DNA of 64,000 nucleotides from Methyloligella halotolerans (GTDB lineage Bacteria > Pseudomonadota > Alphaproteobacteria > Rhizobiales > Methyloligellaceae), in the NCBI RefSeq assembly GCF_001708935.1, contig NZ_MASI01000007.1, forward strand, positions 1-64,000, read 5' to 3'. The notes below the pieces were generated by a model. The model made no database searches. It saw only the letters and a list, made by a program, of their open reading frames with translations, and was not told the DNA's origin. Every line of letters begins with the position of its first letter. Position 1 is the stretch's first letter. Of the stretch, positions 9,057 through 17,986 are shown piece after piece. The position numbers and the translations under genes are program-made.

Positions 9057-9088
9057 CGTTCCTCGGCACAGTTTGCCTGGGGCGCCAG

Positions 9089-12000
9089 CTACGCCGCCTT
9101 CTTCTTCACCTCGGAAATCTCGTTGGATTCGGGCTCCATCTCGGCATCGTCGAGCTGATAGCCGACCAGCCGCATGACCCCCAGGGTAAGTGCCGGAAGG
9201 AAGGTGAGCGTCACCACCGCGGTCCCCATGATGCCGAACAGCACGATGGCGCCCACACCGCGATAGAGCTCAGTGCCCGCCCCCGGTATGAACACCAGCG
9301 GCGCCAGTCCGCAGATCGTCGTCACCGTGGACATGGCGATCGGGCGCAGCCGCGACGAGACCGCCTCCATGACCGCCTCCTTCGCGCCGAAGCCCTCCTC
9401 CCGCACGTTGTAGAGCGCCCGGTCGACGATCAGGATCGGGTTGTTCACCACCGTGCCCATGAGGATCAGGAAGCCCAGCATGCTGATCATGTCGAAGGGC
9501 TGGATCAGCGGCTCCATGCCCAGCATGGGTAAGAGGCCCCCGACCCAGTTCATCAGGGCAAGCCCCACGATGCCGCCGGCCACACCCAGCGGAATGGTCG
9601 TCATGATCAGCAGCGGATAGCCCCAATGGGTGAAGATGGCCACGAGCAGCAGATAGATGATCGCGATAGCGACCACATAGTTGCCGAGCAGCGCTTCCCG
9701 CGTCGCGTTTAGCTCGTCGCTCGCCCCGGAGATCGTCATGGTGACGCCCTGGGGCACCTGGCCGCTGCTCTTCAGATAGTCGACGAGCTCCGAGCTCACC
9801 CGCGCGACACCCGTTTCGAGCGCGACATTCTCGGGTGGAATGATATTGAGGGTGACGGTCCGCCGCCCGTCGATGCGGCGGATGGTGTTGGTGTCGACCG
9901 TCTCTCGGATATCGGCGACGGCCGAAAGCGGCACGGCGGTCCCTTGGGGGGTGTAGACCGGCAACATGCCGACATTGTCCAAATTCGTCGCGGCCCCGTT
10001 GCGGCTATAGAAATAGATGTCGATCTTCTCGTCGTCGCGGAAGAACTCGCCGACATAGGCGCCGTCGGTGAAGGCGGCCACCGTGAAGCCGAGATCGTCC
10101 GCCGTCATGCCGAGCTCCGCTGCCCGCTCCCATTTCGGCCGTACTTCGATCAGGGGCTGAGACAGAGTGAGCGTCGGCGGATCGGCCTGGATGCGCGGCC
10201 CGTCGAAGATCTCGTTCGCCCGGGCATAGGCGGCCGAGGCGGTCGCGTAGACCTCCTGGAGACGCCGCCCTGAGATATCGAGACTGACGCTGCGCGTGCC
10301 GCCGTCATTGCTGGTGATAATGGACCCCCGCGAGACGAACGCCCGCATCCCGGCATAGGTCTCGTATTTCGCCGTCATGATATCCATGAGCGCGCCGATA
10401 TCGCCGGGATCCACCGTTTCGGCAATGATCCGCAGGCCTTCCGCTTCGATCATCAGGAAGATGTATTTGAGCGCCGGCACCGGGGCGACGCCCTCCTGGA
10501 AGTCGGCCGGATCGGCATCGACGAAGGGCATGAGCCAGTCCTGCAGCTCCATGCCGATCTCGCTCATGGTCTCCAGATTGTAGCCCGGCGGCGCATTCAT
10601 CCGGGCGAACATCTTGGGCTCCTCGCCCTCGGGCAGATACTCCGCCGGCGGCGTGAGGAGCACGATCACCGCAGCGCTCGCCCCCGCCACGCCGGCGATG
10701 CAGATGAAGCGGCGCCAGGCCGTCGCGGTCAGCCACCCGACGCTGCGCACGATCCAGCCATTGCTCATGGCGACCTCTGCCGACAGCTCCGCGCCCTTGG
10801 GCTTCAGATCGAGATAGGCCGCCGCTGTCGGCACCACCAGGATGGCGACCAGCATGGAGGCGAGGATCGACGCCGACACGGCGACGGCAATATCCGAATA
10901 GAGCTGCCCCGCCTCCTCCTGGATGAACACGATGGGGATGAAGACAAGCACCGTGGTCAGGGTCGAGGCGAGCACCGCCGGCCAGACCTGGCGCACGCCG
11001 GTGACGGCAGCCTGCAAGCGTCCGAGCCCGCGCCGCCTGGCGAGATCGATGCTCTCCAGCACGACGATGGAGTTGTCGAGGGTCATGCCGATGGCGAATG
11101 CCACGCCGGCCAGCGAGATCACATTGATGGTGCGCCCCGCCACCAGCAGGCCGAGAAACGCCGCGATGGTGCAGATGGGAATGCCGACCACCCCCACCAC
11201 GGTCGCCTTGGCCGAGCGCAGGAAGAGATACATCACCAGCGTCGCCAGCACCGCGCCGATGGCGAGGTTGGTCCAGACATTGGCGATGGACGCTTCCACA
11301 TAGGTCACGTCGTCGGCCGTCTTCTCCAGGATCATGCCCGCAGGTTCCAGGATCTCCCGGTTGATCGGACCAACCTCCGCCATCACGGCGTCCTTGATCG
11401 CGATCACGTTGGAGCCGGCCTCCCGCCGCACGGACAGGAAGATGATCGGCCGCTCGTTCACATAGCCCTGCTGGTAGATCTCGAAATGATCGAGCTTCAC
11501 ATCGGCCACGTCGCGCAACCGCGTGATGGTCCCGCCGCGGCGCGCGATGATGAGCTCTTCCAGGGATTCCGGATCGTCGAACCGGCCGATGGTGCGCAGG
11601 AGATAGCGGCGCTTGCCGCTCTCGATCTCGCCGCCCGAGGTGTCGCGGTTCCGGTTGCGGACCGCCTCGCGCACCTGCGTCATGGTCAGCCCGCGCTCGG
11701 CCAGGGCGGCGGAATCGAACAGGATCTGGATCTGCTTCTCCGCCCCGCCGCCGACGCTGACCCGGCTCACATCCCGCACGCTCTCAAGCCGCGGACGGAC
11801 ATTGTCGTCCACGAAGTCCCGCATCATGTCCATGTCGAGCTCGCGCGGATTGCCCGGCAACGGCGAGACTCGGAAATACATGAAGGAGTTGGCGCTGAAA
11901 GAGCTGGCGAAGATGCGCGGCTGGTCGACATTCTCCGGATAGGAGGGCACCTGGCTCAGCGCATTGTTGATGCGGATCATCGTCTCGTTGAGATCGATGT

Positions 12001-12310
12001 TGAACGGGAACTCCAGCTCGATCTCGGCGCTGCCGCTGGACGAGCGCGAGATCAGCCGCTCCAGGCTCGGGATCGAGCGGAGATACTCCTCCTGCTCGAT
12101 CAGGATCTCTTTCTCGATGTCCTGGGGGGTGGCGCCCGGCCAGCGGGTCTGCACCGTGATCGTGCGGACTTCCAGGTCCGGGATCATCTGGATGGGAATC
12201 TTGAAGGCGCCGACGACGCCCAGCACGCAGACGATCAGGGTGACGACGGCGACGAGGGTGCCATGCCTGGCGACGCTGGCGAAGAACCCGGCGGGGCCGT
12301 CATCTTTCAT
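9089..12310 (-). CDS. RND efflux transporter, AcrB-type inner-membrane pump
   Basis: A 1073-residue resistance-nodulation-division pump of usual family length. It has the N-terminal helix, a first large periplasmic loop beginning IPDLEVRTITVQTRWPGATP, helix 4 with the proton-relay region FAIGMTLDNSIVVLE, then a second periplasmic loop and the C-terminal helix bundle with GTVVNNPILIVDRA. It would work with the periplasmic adaptor encoded just upstream on the same strand (2 nt between stop and start) and an outer-membrane channel not found here. The substrate is unknown: the DNS version of the helix 4 motif is more like multidrug than heavy-metal pumps. The gene is convergent with the GGDEF gene (32 bp apart). 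Confidence 0.95.
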   Translation of the reverse strand: MKDDGPAGFFASVARHGTLVAVVTLIVCVLGVVGAFKIPIQMIPDLEVRTITVQTRWPGATPQDIEKEILIEQEEYLRSIPSLERLISRSSSGSAEIELEFPFNIDLNETMIRINNALSQVPSYPENVDQPRIFASSFSANSFMYFRVSPLPGNPRELDMDMMRDFVDDNVRPRLESVRDVSRVSVGGGAEKQIQILFDSAALAERGLTMTQVREAVRNRNRDTSGGEIESGKRRYLLRTIGRFDDPESLEELIIARRGGTITRLRDVADVKLDHFEIYQQGYVNERPIIFLSVRREAGSNVIAIKDAVMAEVGPINREILEPAGMILEKTADDVTYVEASIANVWTNLAIGAVLATLVMYLFLRSAKATVVGVVGIPICTIAAFLGLLVAGRTINVISLAGVAFAIGMTLDNSIVVLESIDLARRRGLGRLQAAVTGVRQVWPAVLASTLTTVLVFIPIVFIQEEAGQLYSDIAVAVSASILASMLVAILVVPTAAAYLDLKPKGAELSAEVAMSNGWIVRSVGWLTATAWRRFICIAGVAGASAAVIVLLTPPAEYLPEGEEPKMFARMNAPPGYNLETMSEIGMELQDWLMPFVDADPADFQEGVAPVPALKYIFLMIEAEGLRIIAETVDPGDIGALMDIMTAKYETYAGMRAFVSRGSIITSNDGGTRSVSLDISGRRLQEVYATASAAYARANEIFDGPRIQADPPTLTLSQPLIEVRPKWERAAELGMTADDLGFTVAAFTDGAYVGEFFRDDEKIDIYFYSRNGAATNLDNVGMLPVYTPQGTAVPLSAVADIRETVDTNTIRRIDGRRTVTLNIIPPENVALETGVARVSSELVDYLKSSGQVPQGVTMTISGASDELNATREALLGNYVVAIAIIYLLLVAIFTHWGYPLLIMTTIPLGVAGGIVGLALMNWVGGLLPMLGMEPLIQPFDMISMLGFLILMGTVVNNPILIVDRALYNVREEGFGAKEAVMEAVSSRLRPIAMSTVTTICGLAPLVFIPGAGTELYRGVGAIVLFGIMGTAVVTLTFLPALTLGVMRLVGYQLDDAEMEPESNEISEVKKKAA

Positions 12311-12312
12311 GA

Positions 12313-13437
12313 TCAGCTCGCGAGCCGGACGGATTGCCCGTCGCGCAGGGATTCATTGCCGCGCACGACCACCCGCTCCCCTGCCTTGAGGCCGGAGCGG
12401 ATCTGCACCAGATTGTCGAAGGCAAGCCCGATATCCACGCGCCGCTCCTTCACCTTGGTCTCCCCGTCTTCGTCTTCCAGCACCCATACGGTTACGCGCC
12501 CGTCCGGGTAGCGGATCAGCGCATCCCGGCTCACGACCACGTCTTCCTGGCCCGTATGGAGGCGAAGGATCACCTGGGCGGACATGCCCGGCGCAATCGG
12601 CAGGTTCTTGCGCAAGGGCAGCACCCGCAAGGTGAAGGTCCGCGCATCGGGATCGCTCACCGGGATCAGCGCGCCGATTTCCGCCGGGATCGTCTCGCCA
12701 GGCAAGGCATCGAATTTCAGCGCGACCTCGGTCCCCTTCTGAAGCTGCGCGAAATAATCCTGCGGCACCGGAAGATCGATGCGGAATTTGTCCATGGCGA
12801 CCAGCTCGAAGGCCGCCGTGCCCGGCTCTACCCATTGGCCGACCTCAGCCATGCGCTCCGAGATAACTCCATCGAATGGCGCATGCAGCTCGTGGCGTTC
12901 CAGGATGGCGGCGCGGCGCTTCTGCTCGGCCTTGGCGGCTTCAAGCGCGGCCTGATCGATATCGACCTCCGCTTCCCGTGCTTCTTTCTCGTTCTTGGGG
13001 CCGTAGTTCCGCGCGGCCAGGGTCTCGGCGATCTTCAGGCGACGCTTGGCGTCCTTCACTTCCGCCGCGGCCCGCTTTGTCTGCGCCTCCGCCTGGGCAA
13101 AGGCCGCCTCCTGCAGCTCGGCATCCAGGTTAAGCAGCACATCGCCCCGCTTCACCCGGGCGCCGCTGTCGTAGTGGATCTCGCTGACCAAACCTTCGAC
13201 TGAGGTGGAGATCTGGGAGGCCTGGGGCGTCGAGACCGTACCCGAAATCTCTAGCTGCTTGACCACCGGAGCAACCGTGACCGTTTCCGTTTCGACAGGC
13301 GGCGCGGGCGGCTGGGCGTAAGCGGTAGATTGGATCGCTCCGGCGACGAGCATCGCGAAAATGGGAAGGCGAACCGCATCGATTCGGTGCCGGAAACGGC
13401 CCATGAGAACAAAACGCTGCCGATCTCCCGATCGCAT
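12313..13437 (-). CDS. RND efflux periplasmic adaptor (membrane fusion protein)
   Basis: A 374-residue HlyD/AcrA-type adaptor. A signal peptide ends near STAYAQ, followed by a barrel-sandwich half (SEIHYDSGARVKRGDVLL), an alpha-helical hairpin rich in Ala, Glu and Lys (about residues 95-160), the return lipoyl half (HAPFDGVISERMAEVGQWVEPGT) and a beta-barrel domain. It links the RND pump encoded next to an outer-membrane TolC-like channel, which is absent from this window. The start is ATG 13437, with GGAAGG about 7 nt upstream. A TTG two codons earlier is possible. The two genes form an operon; nothing on its strand lies close upstream. Confidence 0.92.
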   Translation of the reverse strand: MRSGDRQRFVLMGRFRHRIDAVRLPIFAMLVAGAIQSTAYAQPPAPPVETETVTVAPVVKQLEISGTVSTPQASQISTSVEGLVSEIHYDSGARVKRGDVLLNLDAELQEAAFAQAEAQTKRAAAEVKDAKRRLKIAETLAARNYGPKNEKEAREAEVDIDQAALEAAKAEQKRRAAILERHELHAPFDGVISERMAEVGQWVEPGTAAFELVAMDKFRIDLPVPQDYFAQLQKGTEVALKFDALPGETIPAEIGALIPVSDPDARTFTLRVLPLRKNLPIAPGMSAQVILRLHTGQEDVVVSRDALIRYPDGRVTVWVLEDEDGETKVKERRVDIGLAFDNLVQIRSGLKAGERVVVRGNESLRDGQSVRLAS

Positions 13438-13544
13438 ATCCAACCCTTCCCGGCCCCGCCGCGGCCGTCGCTATAAATCGTGATTGTTAAGGAGGTTACG
13501 CAACCCCGGTGACAGGTGAAAGAGGGCAAACGTTAAAACTGAAA

Positions 13545-13573
13545 GCGGGCCGATCCTGTTCGGATCGACCCGC
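13545..13573 (-). terminator. Hairpin terminator after katE
   Basis: Inverted repeat GCGGG-C-CGATCC / GGATCG-A-CCCGC (5 and 6 bp around one mismatch, 5-nt loop). On the minus strand it lies 39 nt beyond the catalase stop and is followed by TTTCAGTTTT, so it reads as a rho-independent terminator for that gene. It also separates the catalase from the efflux operon. Confidence 0.6.
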
Positions 13574-13611
13574 CACAGTTTGGCTCACATGCCACAGTTG
13601 TCGAAACTTGC

Positions 13612-15722
13612 CTAGGCGGCGACCGGAGCGACAGTGCGGTTATGATAGCGATGCTGCTTGATGGCATCGATGAACGCCGGCAGGACACTTTCGTCGTCCG
13701 CCGTGAACACCCCTACTTTTTTGGTCATCTCAGGCAACCGCGCCGCCTCGAGCACGCTCTTTCCATCGCTCAGCGCCGCGATCGGTTTGCCGTGATGGAA
13801 CGTCTCGTTGATGAAGTTGATGGCCGCACCCGACTTCGCAAGCGACCCCGCGGATTTTCCGCCAGGCACGATCACCGCATCATAGAAAACGGACGCGGCA
13901 TTTGGAGCGGCGCGGTTCACCCGAACCGCCTTCCCCTTGCTGCAAGTGATCGTACCGGCCTTCGATGCGATGACCTCCACGACCGCCTCTTCCGACTGAA
14001 AGCTCTTCTGGATCGCCGCGAGCTGATCGCCGTCAACGCCGTCCCCGGCAAGGACCGCGATACGCCGGCCTTTGATGTCCTCGGCCGGCTTGTCCATGCT
14101 GAGCGCCGGCGAGGTCTTGTTGTGCTTCTTGACCGGTCCCGACGGTGTCGCGCCGACGGCGTCGGATTGTCGGCGCTGCCCGCCGGCGTCACAGCAATGC
14201 CGATCTGCTCGGACACTCCTTCCGCGAGATCCTCGTGGATGTTGACGAGAAGCTCGTTCAGCACCCTGCCCCGCACCATGTCGCTGGTGCAGTTGTTGAG
14301 CTCGAAGGAGATCGCATTGACGATGTGCTCCTTCTCCCAATCCGCCATGCTGTTCCAAAAAAGCCGCGCCTGGCTGAAATAGTCGGCGAAGCTGTCGCTG
14401 CGCTCGCGCACCTTTTCGCCTTCCATCTTTTCGGCATAACTCCGGAAAGCCTGCACGGCTTCCGGCTGATGCATCGGGCAGCCGCCGTCCAGACTGTTCG
14501 GGAAGTACGAGACCCGGCCCTTGTTGATCTGAATGCGCATCTGAGCGTCGCGCTCGTTGTTGCGCACCTCGTTGAGCGGCCGGTTGATAGGCAGCTCGGC
14601 AAAGTTCGGCCCGATCCGCTTCAGCTGCGTATCGAGATAGGAGAACAGGCGCCCCTGCAGCAGCGGATCGTTGGTGAAGTCGATCCCCGGCACCACGTGC
14701 CCGACATGGAAAGCCACCTGCTCCGTCTCGGCGAAGTAATTGTCGGGGTTGCGGTTCAGCACCATCTTGCCGATCGGCCGGACCGGCACATCCTCTTCCG
14801 GGATGATCTTCGTGGGGTCGAGCAGATCGTAGCCGAATTTCAGCTGATCCTCTTCGTCGACCACCTGCACGCCGAACTCCCATTCCGGATAGTCGCCGCG
14901 CTCGATCGCCTCGAACATGTCGCGCCGGTGAAAGTCGGGATCCTTGCCGGCCGTAAGCTGGGCCTCGTCCCAGACCTGCGAATGGACGCCCTTCTTCGGC
15001 TTCCAGTGGAATTTCACCAGATGCGATTTTCCATCGGCGTTCACCATCCGGAAGGTGTGGATGCCGAAGCCTTCCATCATCGCCAGACTGCGCGGCAGCG
15101 CCCGGTCGCTCATCACCCACATCAGCATGGCCGCCGTTTCCGGCGTCAGCGATGCGAAGTCCCAGAACGTGTCGTGAGCCGAAGCGGCCTGCGGAATCTC
15201 GTTGTTCGGCTCCGGCTTCACCGCATGGATCAGATCGGGAAACTTGATCGCATCCTGGATGAAAAAGATCGGGATATTGTTGCCGACCAGATCCCAAATG
15301 CCCTCGTCGGTGTAGAACTTCACGGCAAAGCCGCGAACGTCGCGCGGAGTGTCGGCCGAGCCGCGCGACCCCGCAACGGTCGAAAACCGCACGAAGACCG
15401 GCGTCTCCTTGCCCGCCTCGCCGAACAGCGACGCGCAGGTCAGATCCGAAAGGTCGTCATAGCAGGTGAAGACGCCATGGGCGCCGGCGCCCCGTGCATG
15501 CACCACCCGCTCCGGGATGCGCTCGTGATCGAAATGAGTGATCTTCTCGCGGAAGTAGAAATCCTCGAGCAGGCTGGGCCCGCGCGGCCCTGCCTTCAGC
15601 GTGTTCTGATCGTCGGAGATGCCGACGCCCTGATTGCCGGTCATCGCCTTGCCGGGCTCGGCGGCCTCCGGCTTCATATCTTTCGACTTGCACGTCTCCT
15701 GGCTCTTCGATCTCTCATCCAT
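13612..15722 (-). CDS. katE: Large-subunit monofunctional catalase (HPII type), apparent frameshift
   Basis: A haem catalase that breaks hydrogen peroxide into water and oxygen. The frame from 15722 encodes the whole core: distal His75 ([12 protein letters not shown]), Asn148 ([11 protein letters not shown]) and proximal Tyr362 (RLFSYLDTQ). The extra C-terminal flavodoxin/DJ-1-like domain typical of large catalases is in another frame from about 14150 down to 13612 (starts [11 protein letters not shown], contains [15 protein letters not shown]). Adding one base near 14147-14170 joins both into about 703 residues. A better start may be ATG 15790, with AAGGGAG upstream; that needs a second added base near 15723-15727. 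A stress-sigma-like promoter lies at 15848-15873. The breaks look like missing bases in the sequence and not true decay, since the rest is intact. Confidence 0.88.
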
Positions 15723-15847
15723 CTCGCCTGAGGCTGCCCGACGGTGCGCGCCGTGGCAGGCGCTGCCTCGCCCTTCTTGATTTCGTCCATATCGCTTCTC
15801 CCTTGAACCGTGCGGTGGGACCCTTACGGGGCCGGTCTCTCGCGGTT

Positions 15848-15873
15848 AACCGGAGGCGTAGGACATTGGTTCC
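15848..15873 (-). promoter_or_regulatory. EcfG/RpoE2-like general stress promoter before katE
   Basis: On the minus strand, GGAAC (15869-15873) is followed after 17 nt by GGTT (15848-15851). This fits the consensus GGAAC-N18/19-TT reported for the rhizobial general-stress sigma factor RpoE2/EcfG. It lies 58 nt before ATG 15790, and catalases are typical members of that regulon. A second element with the same spacing occurs at 33220-33245. No transcription start is known; the assignment is by motif and context. Confidence 0.5.
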
Positions 15874-15953
15874 TCTTCGAAATTTCTTTTGAGAGATGGC
15901 TCACCGCGCCTCTGGCGGCGATGGAAGGGCCCTTTCGGCCGATCCGAAAGCGA

Positions 15954-17129
15954 TCAGTCTGCCGCGGCGAGCTCACGGTTCCGGGGCTCCACGCCCTGCC
16001 GCGATCCGTCGCCGAACCCGTCGGACCGCCCGCCACGGCTTTCCGGGATTTGCTCCAGTTCTGCCCGGGTCCGCGGCAAGGCGTTCGGATACTCCTCCTG
16101 AAGCCAGGCGATCATCTTTTCGCGTACCTCGCATCTCAGGTCGAAGGTCCGCGGCGCATCCTTGGCGCTCACCAGCATGCGCAGCTCCATGGTGGTCTCC
16201 TTGAAGTCCGTGACCTGGAGATTGACCACCTTGCCGTCCCAGATCGACGAGTTGCGGGCCACCTCTTCGAGCTTCTCGCGCACCGCCTGCGCCGGCACTG
16301 TGAAGTCCGTATAGAGATAGACCGTGCCGATCAGGGAGGCGTTCTCCCGGGTCCAGTTCTGGAACGGCGTCTCGATGAAATAGGAGAGCGGAACGATCAT
16401 CCGCCGCCAATCCCAAAGCTTCACCACGACATAGGACGAGGTGATCTCCTCCACATTGCCCCACTCCCCTTCCACCAGCAGCGCATCGTCGATGCGGATC
16501 GGCTGTGTGACGGCGAGCTGGAACCCGGCGATCAGGTTCTTCAGCATCGGCTGCAACGCCAGGCCGACCACCAGGCCGGCCGCACCCGCCGAGGCCAGCA
16601 GGCTGACGCCGTATTGGCGGACGCCGTCGAAGGTCATGAGCGCAGCTCCGATCGTCAGCACGACGATCAGGATCTTGGCGATGCGCTCCAGGATACGGGA
16701 TTGGGTCACATGCTTGCGGGCAAGCAGATTGTCCTCGGAATCGAGACTGAACCGCCGGAGATAGATGACTGTCCACACATGCAGAGCGATTGTCAGCCCC
16801 CAGCCGAACAGCAGCACCATGCCAGCCGCCTCGATATCCCAGACCAGCGAAGCCTGCTGCCAGGTGAGCGGCGCAATACCGACCGCAATCGCGATGGCCG
16901 CGAGTATGAAGGCGAGACGCGTGGCGCCGCGGGTCCGCGTGAGAAGCGAGCGGCGGAAGAGATCGTCGCCGCCGAACCACCGCTCGATGAGCGGGAACAG
17001 CATGGAGTGGAGCCACCAGGCAAACAGGATGGCGAGAAGGAGCAGGACCGAACTGCTCGCCCAGTCGGGCCACCAGTTCATATTGGAGTCGATAGAGGAC
17101 AGAACGGTTATGAGGTTCTCCAAAGGCAT
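15954..17129 (-). CDS. MscS-family mechanosensitive channel, short form
   Basis: A 391-residue inner-membrane MscS-like channel. About four hydrophobic helices (residues 25-45, 68-88, 98-120, 145-165) precede the pore helix region (LLASAGAAGLVVGLALQPMLKNLIAG) and the beta-domain (IRIDDALLVEGEWGNVEEITSSYVVV, then RRMIVPLSYFIETPFQNWTR). The C-terminal alpha/beta domain ends in an unusual polar tail (RGGRSDGFGDGSRQG). Sequences of this type resemble MscS relatives acting at the moderate end of osmotic response, but gating is not predictable. It is divergent from the SGNH hydrolase gene. The 216-bp gap between them carries two palindromic operators, which may control it. Confidence 0.92.
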   Translation of the reverse strand: MPLENLITVLSSIDSNMNWWPDWASSSVLLLLAILFAWWLHSMLFPLIERWFGGDDLFRRSLLTRTRGATRLAFILAAIAIAVGIAPLTWQQASLVWDIEAAGMVLLFGWGLTIALHVWTVIYLRRFSLDSEDNLLARKHVTQSRILERIAKILIVVLTIGAALMTFDGVRQYGVSLLASAGAAGLVVGLALQPMLKNLIAGFQLAVTQPIRIDDALLVEGEWGNVEEITSSYVVVKLWDWRRMIVPLSYFIETPFQNWTRENASLIGTVYLYTDFTVPAQAVREKLEEVARNSSIWDGKVVNLQVTDFKETTMELRMLVSAKDAPRTFDLRCEVREKMIAWLQEEYPNALPRTRAELEQIPESRGGRSDGFGDGSRQGVEPRNRELAAAD

Positions 17130-17177
17130 CTCCGGGGTTTGTGTCCACGGACAGGCTGGGCAACATCATAACGCCAC

Positions 17178-17210
17178 TTCGCATATGCGAACACATTTCG
17201 CAGGTGCGAA
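17178..17210. promoter_or_regulatory. Two tandem 14-bp palindromes, probable operator
   Basis: TTCGCATATGCGAA (17178-17191), a perfect palindrome, is followed by TTCGCAGGTGCGAA (17197-17210), which differs only in the central two bases. Start-to-start distance is 19 bp, about two helical turns, so two dimers of one regulator could bind the same DNA face. The site lies between the divergent mscS (start 17129) and SGNH hydrolase (start 17346). I do not recognise the cognate regulator, and no regulator gene is adjacent. Confidence 0.7.
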
Positions 17211-17345
17211 GAGTGAATCTGTCGCAAGGAGAAAATCGCAAGCTTCTGCGGTTTCTGGCATGCGGGGTGGCGAAATCTTAAGGCAGGCGCTGCTTAATGG
17301 CGCAGATCGGCTTCGGAAAACCTATCAAGACGGACGGTAGACCAG

Positions 17346-17972
17346 ATGAAATCCATCCTCTGCTTCGGCGATTCCATCACCTGGGGCTACAACCCGAAGG
17401 ACGCCACGAGACTGCCGCCGGAACACCGTTGGCCGCGCATTCTCGGCGAGGCGCTCGGACCCGAATTCGAGATCATCGAAGAAGGCTTGAATGGCCGGAC
17501 GCTCGCCGTGGAAGACAGCCTTCGACCCGACCGCGGCGGTCTCGCCAAGCTTCCCTTCCTTTTGGAGTCCCACGCGCCGCTTGATGCCGTGATCATCATG
17601 CTCGGCACCAACGATTGCGCGCCCTGCTATCACCTCACCATCGGAGAGATCGCCCTGGCTTGCGCCCGGCTCATCATGACCGTCAAGCAGAGCCTCGCCG
17701 GCCCCGGCGGAGCAGCGCCTACGATCATGCTCATCTCACCGCCCCATATGGGGGAGCTGGAGCCGACCATCGGCCTGTTCTATGACGGTGGCCAAAAGCT
17801 CTGCACTGAGCTCGCCGAGCCCTATCGGCTGGTGGCCGAGTCCCTGGGGACCGCGTATCTCGACGCCGCCTCAGTTGCCGTGCCGGACGAGCCCGACGGG
17901 ATCCATCTCGGTCCCGAAGGTCAGCGCAAGCTGGCCCTCGCGGTGAAGGATGTCATCGCCCCCCTGCTCTGA
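17346..17972 (+). CDS. SGNH/GDSL hydrolase, arylesterase-like
   Basis: A 208-residue SGNH-fold hydrolase without a signal peptide, so cytoplasmic. Block I is FGDSITWGY with the catalytic Ser at residue 9, block II supplies Gly in EEGLNGRT, block III is GTNDC (Asn), and block V is DGIHLG with the Asp/His pair near residues 191-194. The overall pattern (KSILCFGDSITWGYNP and the long insertion before GTND) matches the arylesterase/acyl-transferase group that includes the perhydrolases. The natural substrate is unknown. No strong Shine-Dalgarno precedes the ATG. It may be controlled by the twin palindromes 136 bp upstream. It is convergent with the octaheme gene, whose stop lies 15 nt away. Confidence 0.87.
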   Translation: MKSILCFGDSITWGYNPKDATRLPPEHRWPRILGEALGPEFEIIEEGLNGRTLAVEDSLRPDRGGLAKLPFLLESHAPLDAVIIMLGTNDCAPCYHLTIGEIALACARLIMTVKQSLAGPGGAAPTIMLISPPHMGELEPTIGLFYDGGQKLCTELAEPYRLVAESLGTAYLDAASVAVPDEPDGIHLGPEGQRKLALAVKDVIAPLL

Positions 17973-17986
17973 ACGAGAACGGACCC

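Noticed and set aside
13917..15722. katE as a true 601-residue small catalase
   Set aside because: The last 70 codons of that frame are Arg/Ser-rich and unlike any catalase, and the missing domain is intact in the next frame.
14145..15731. 528-codon + strand frame over katE
   Set aside because: Antisense of a catalase core with all active-site residues; no supported product.
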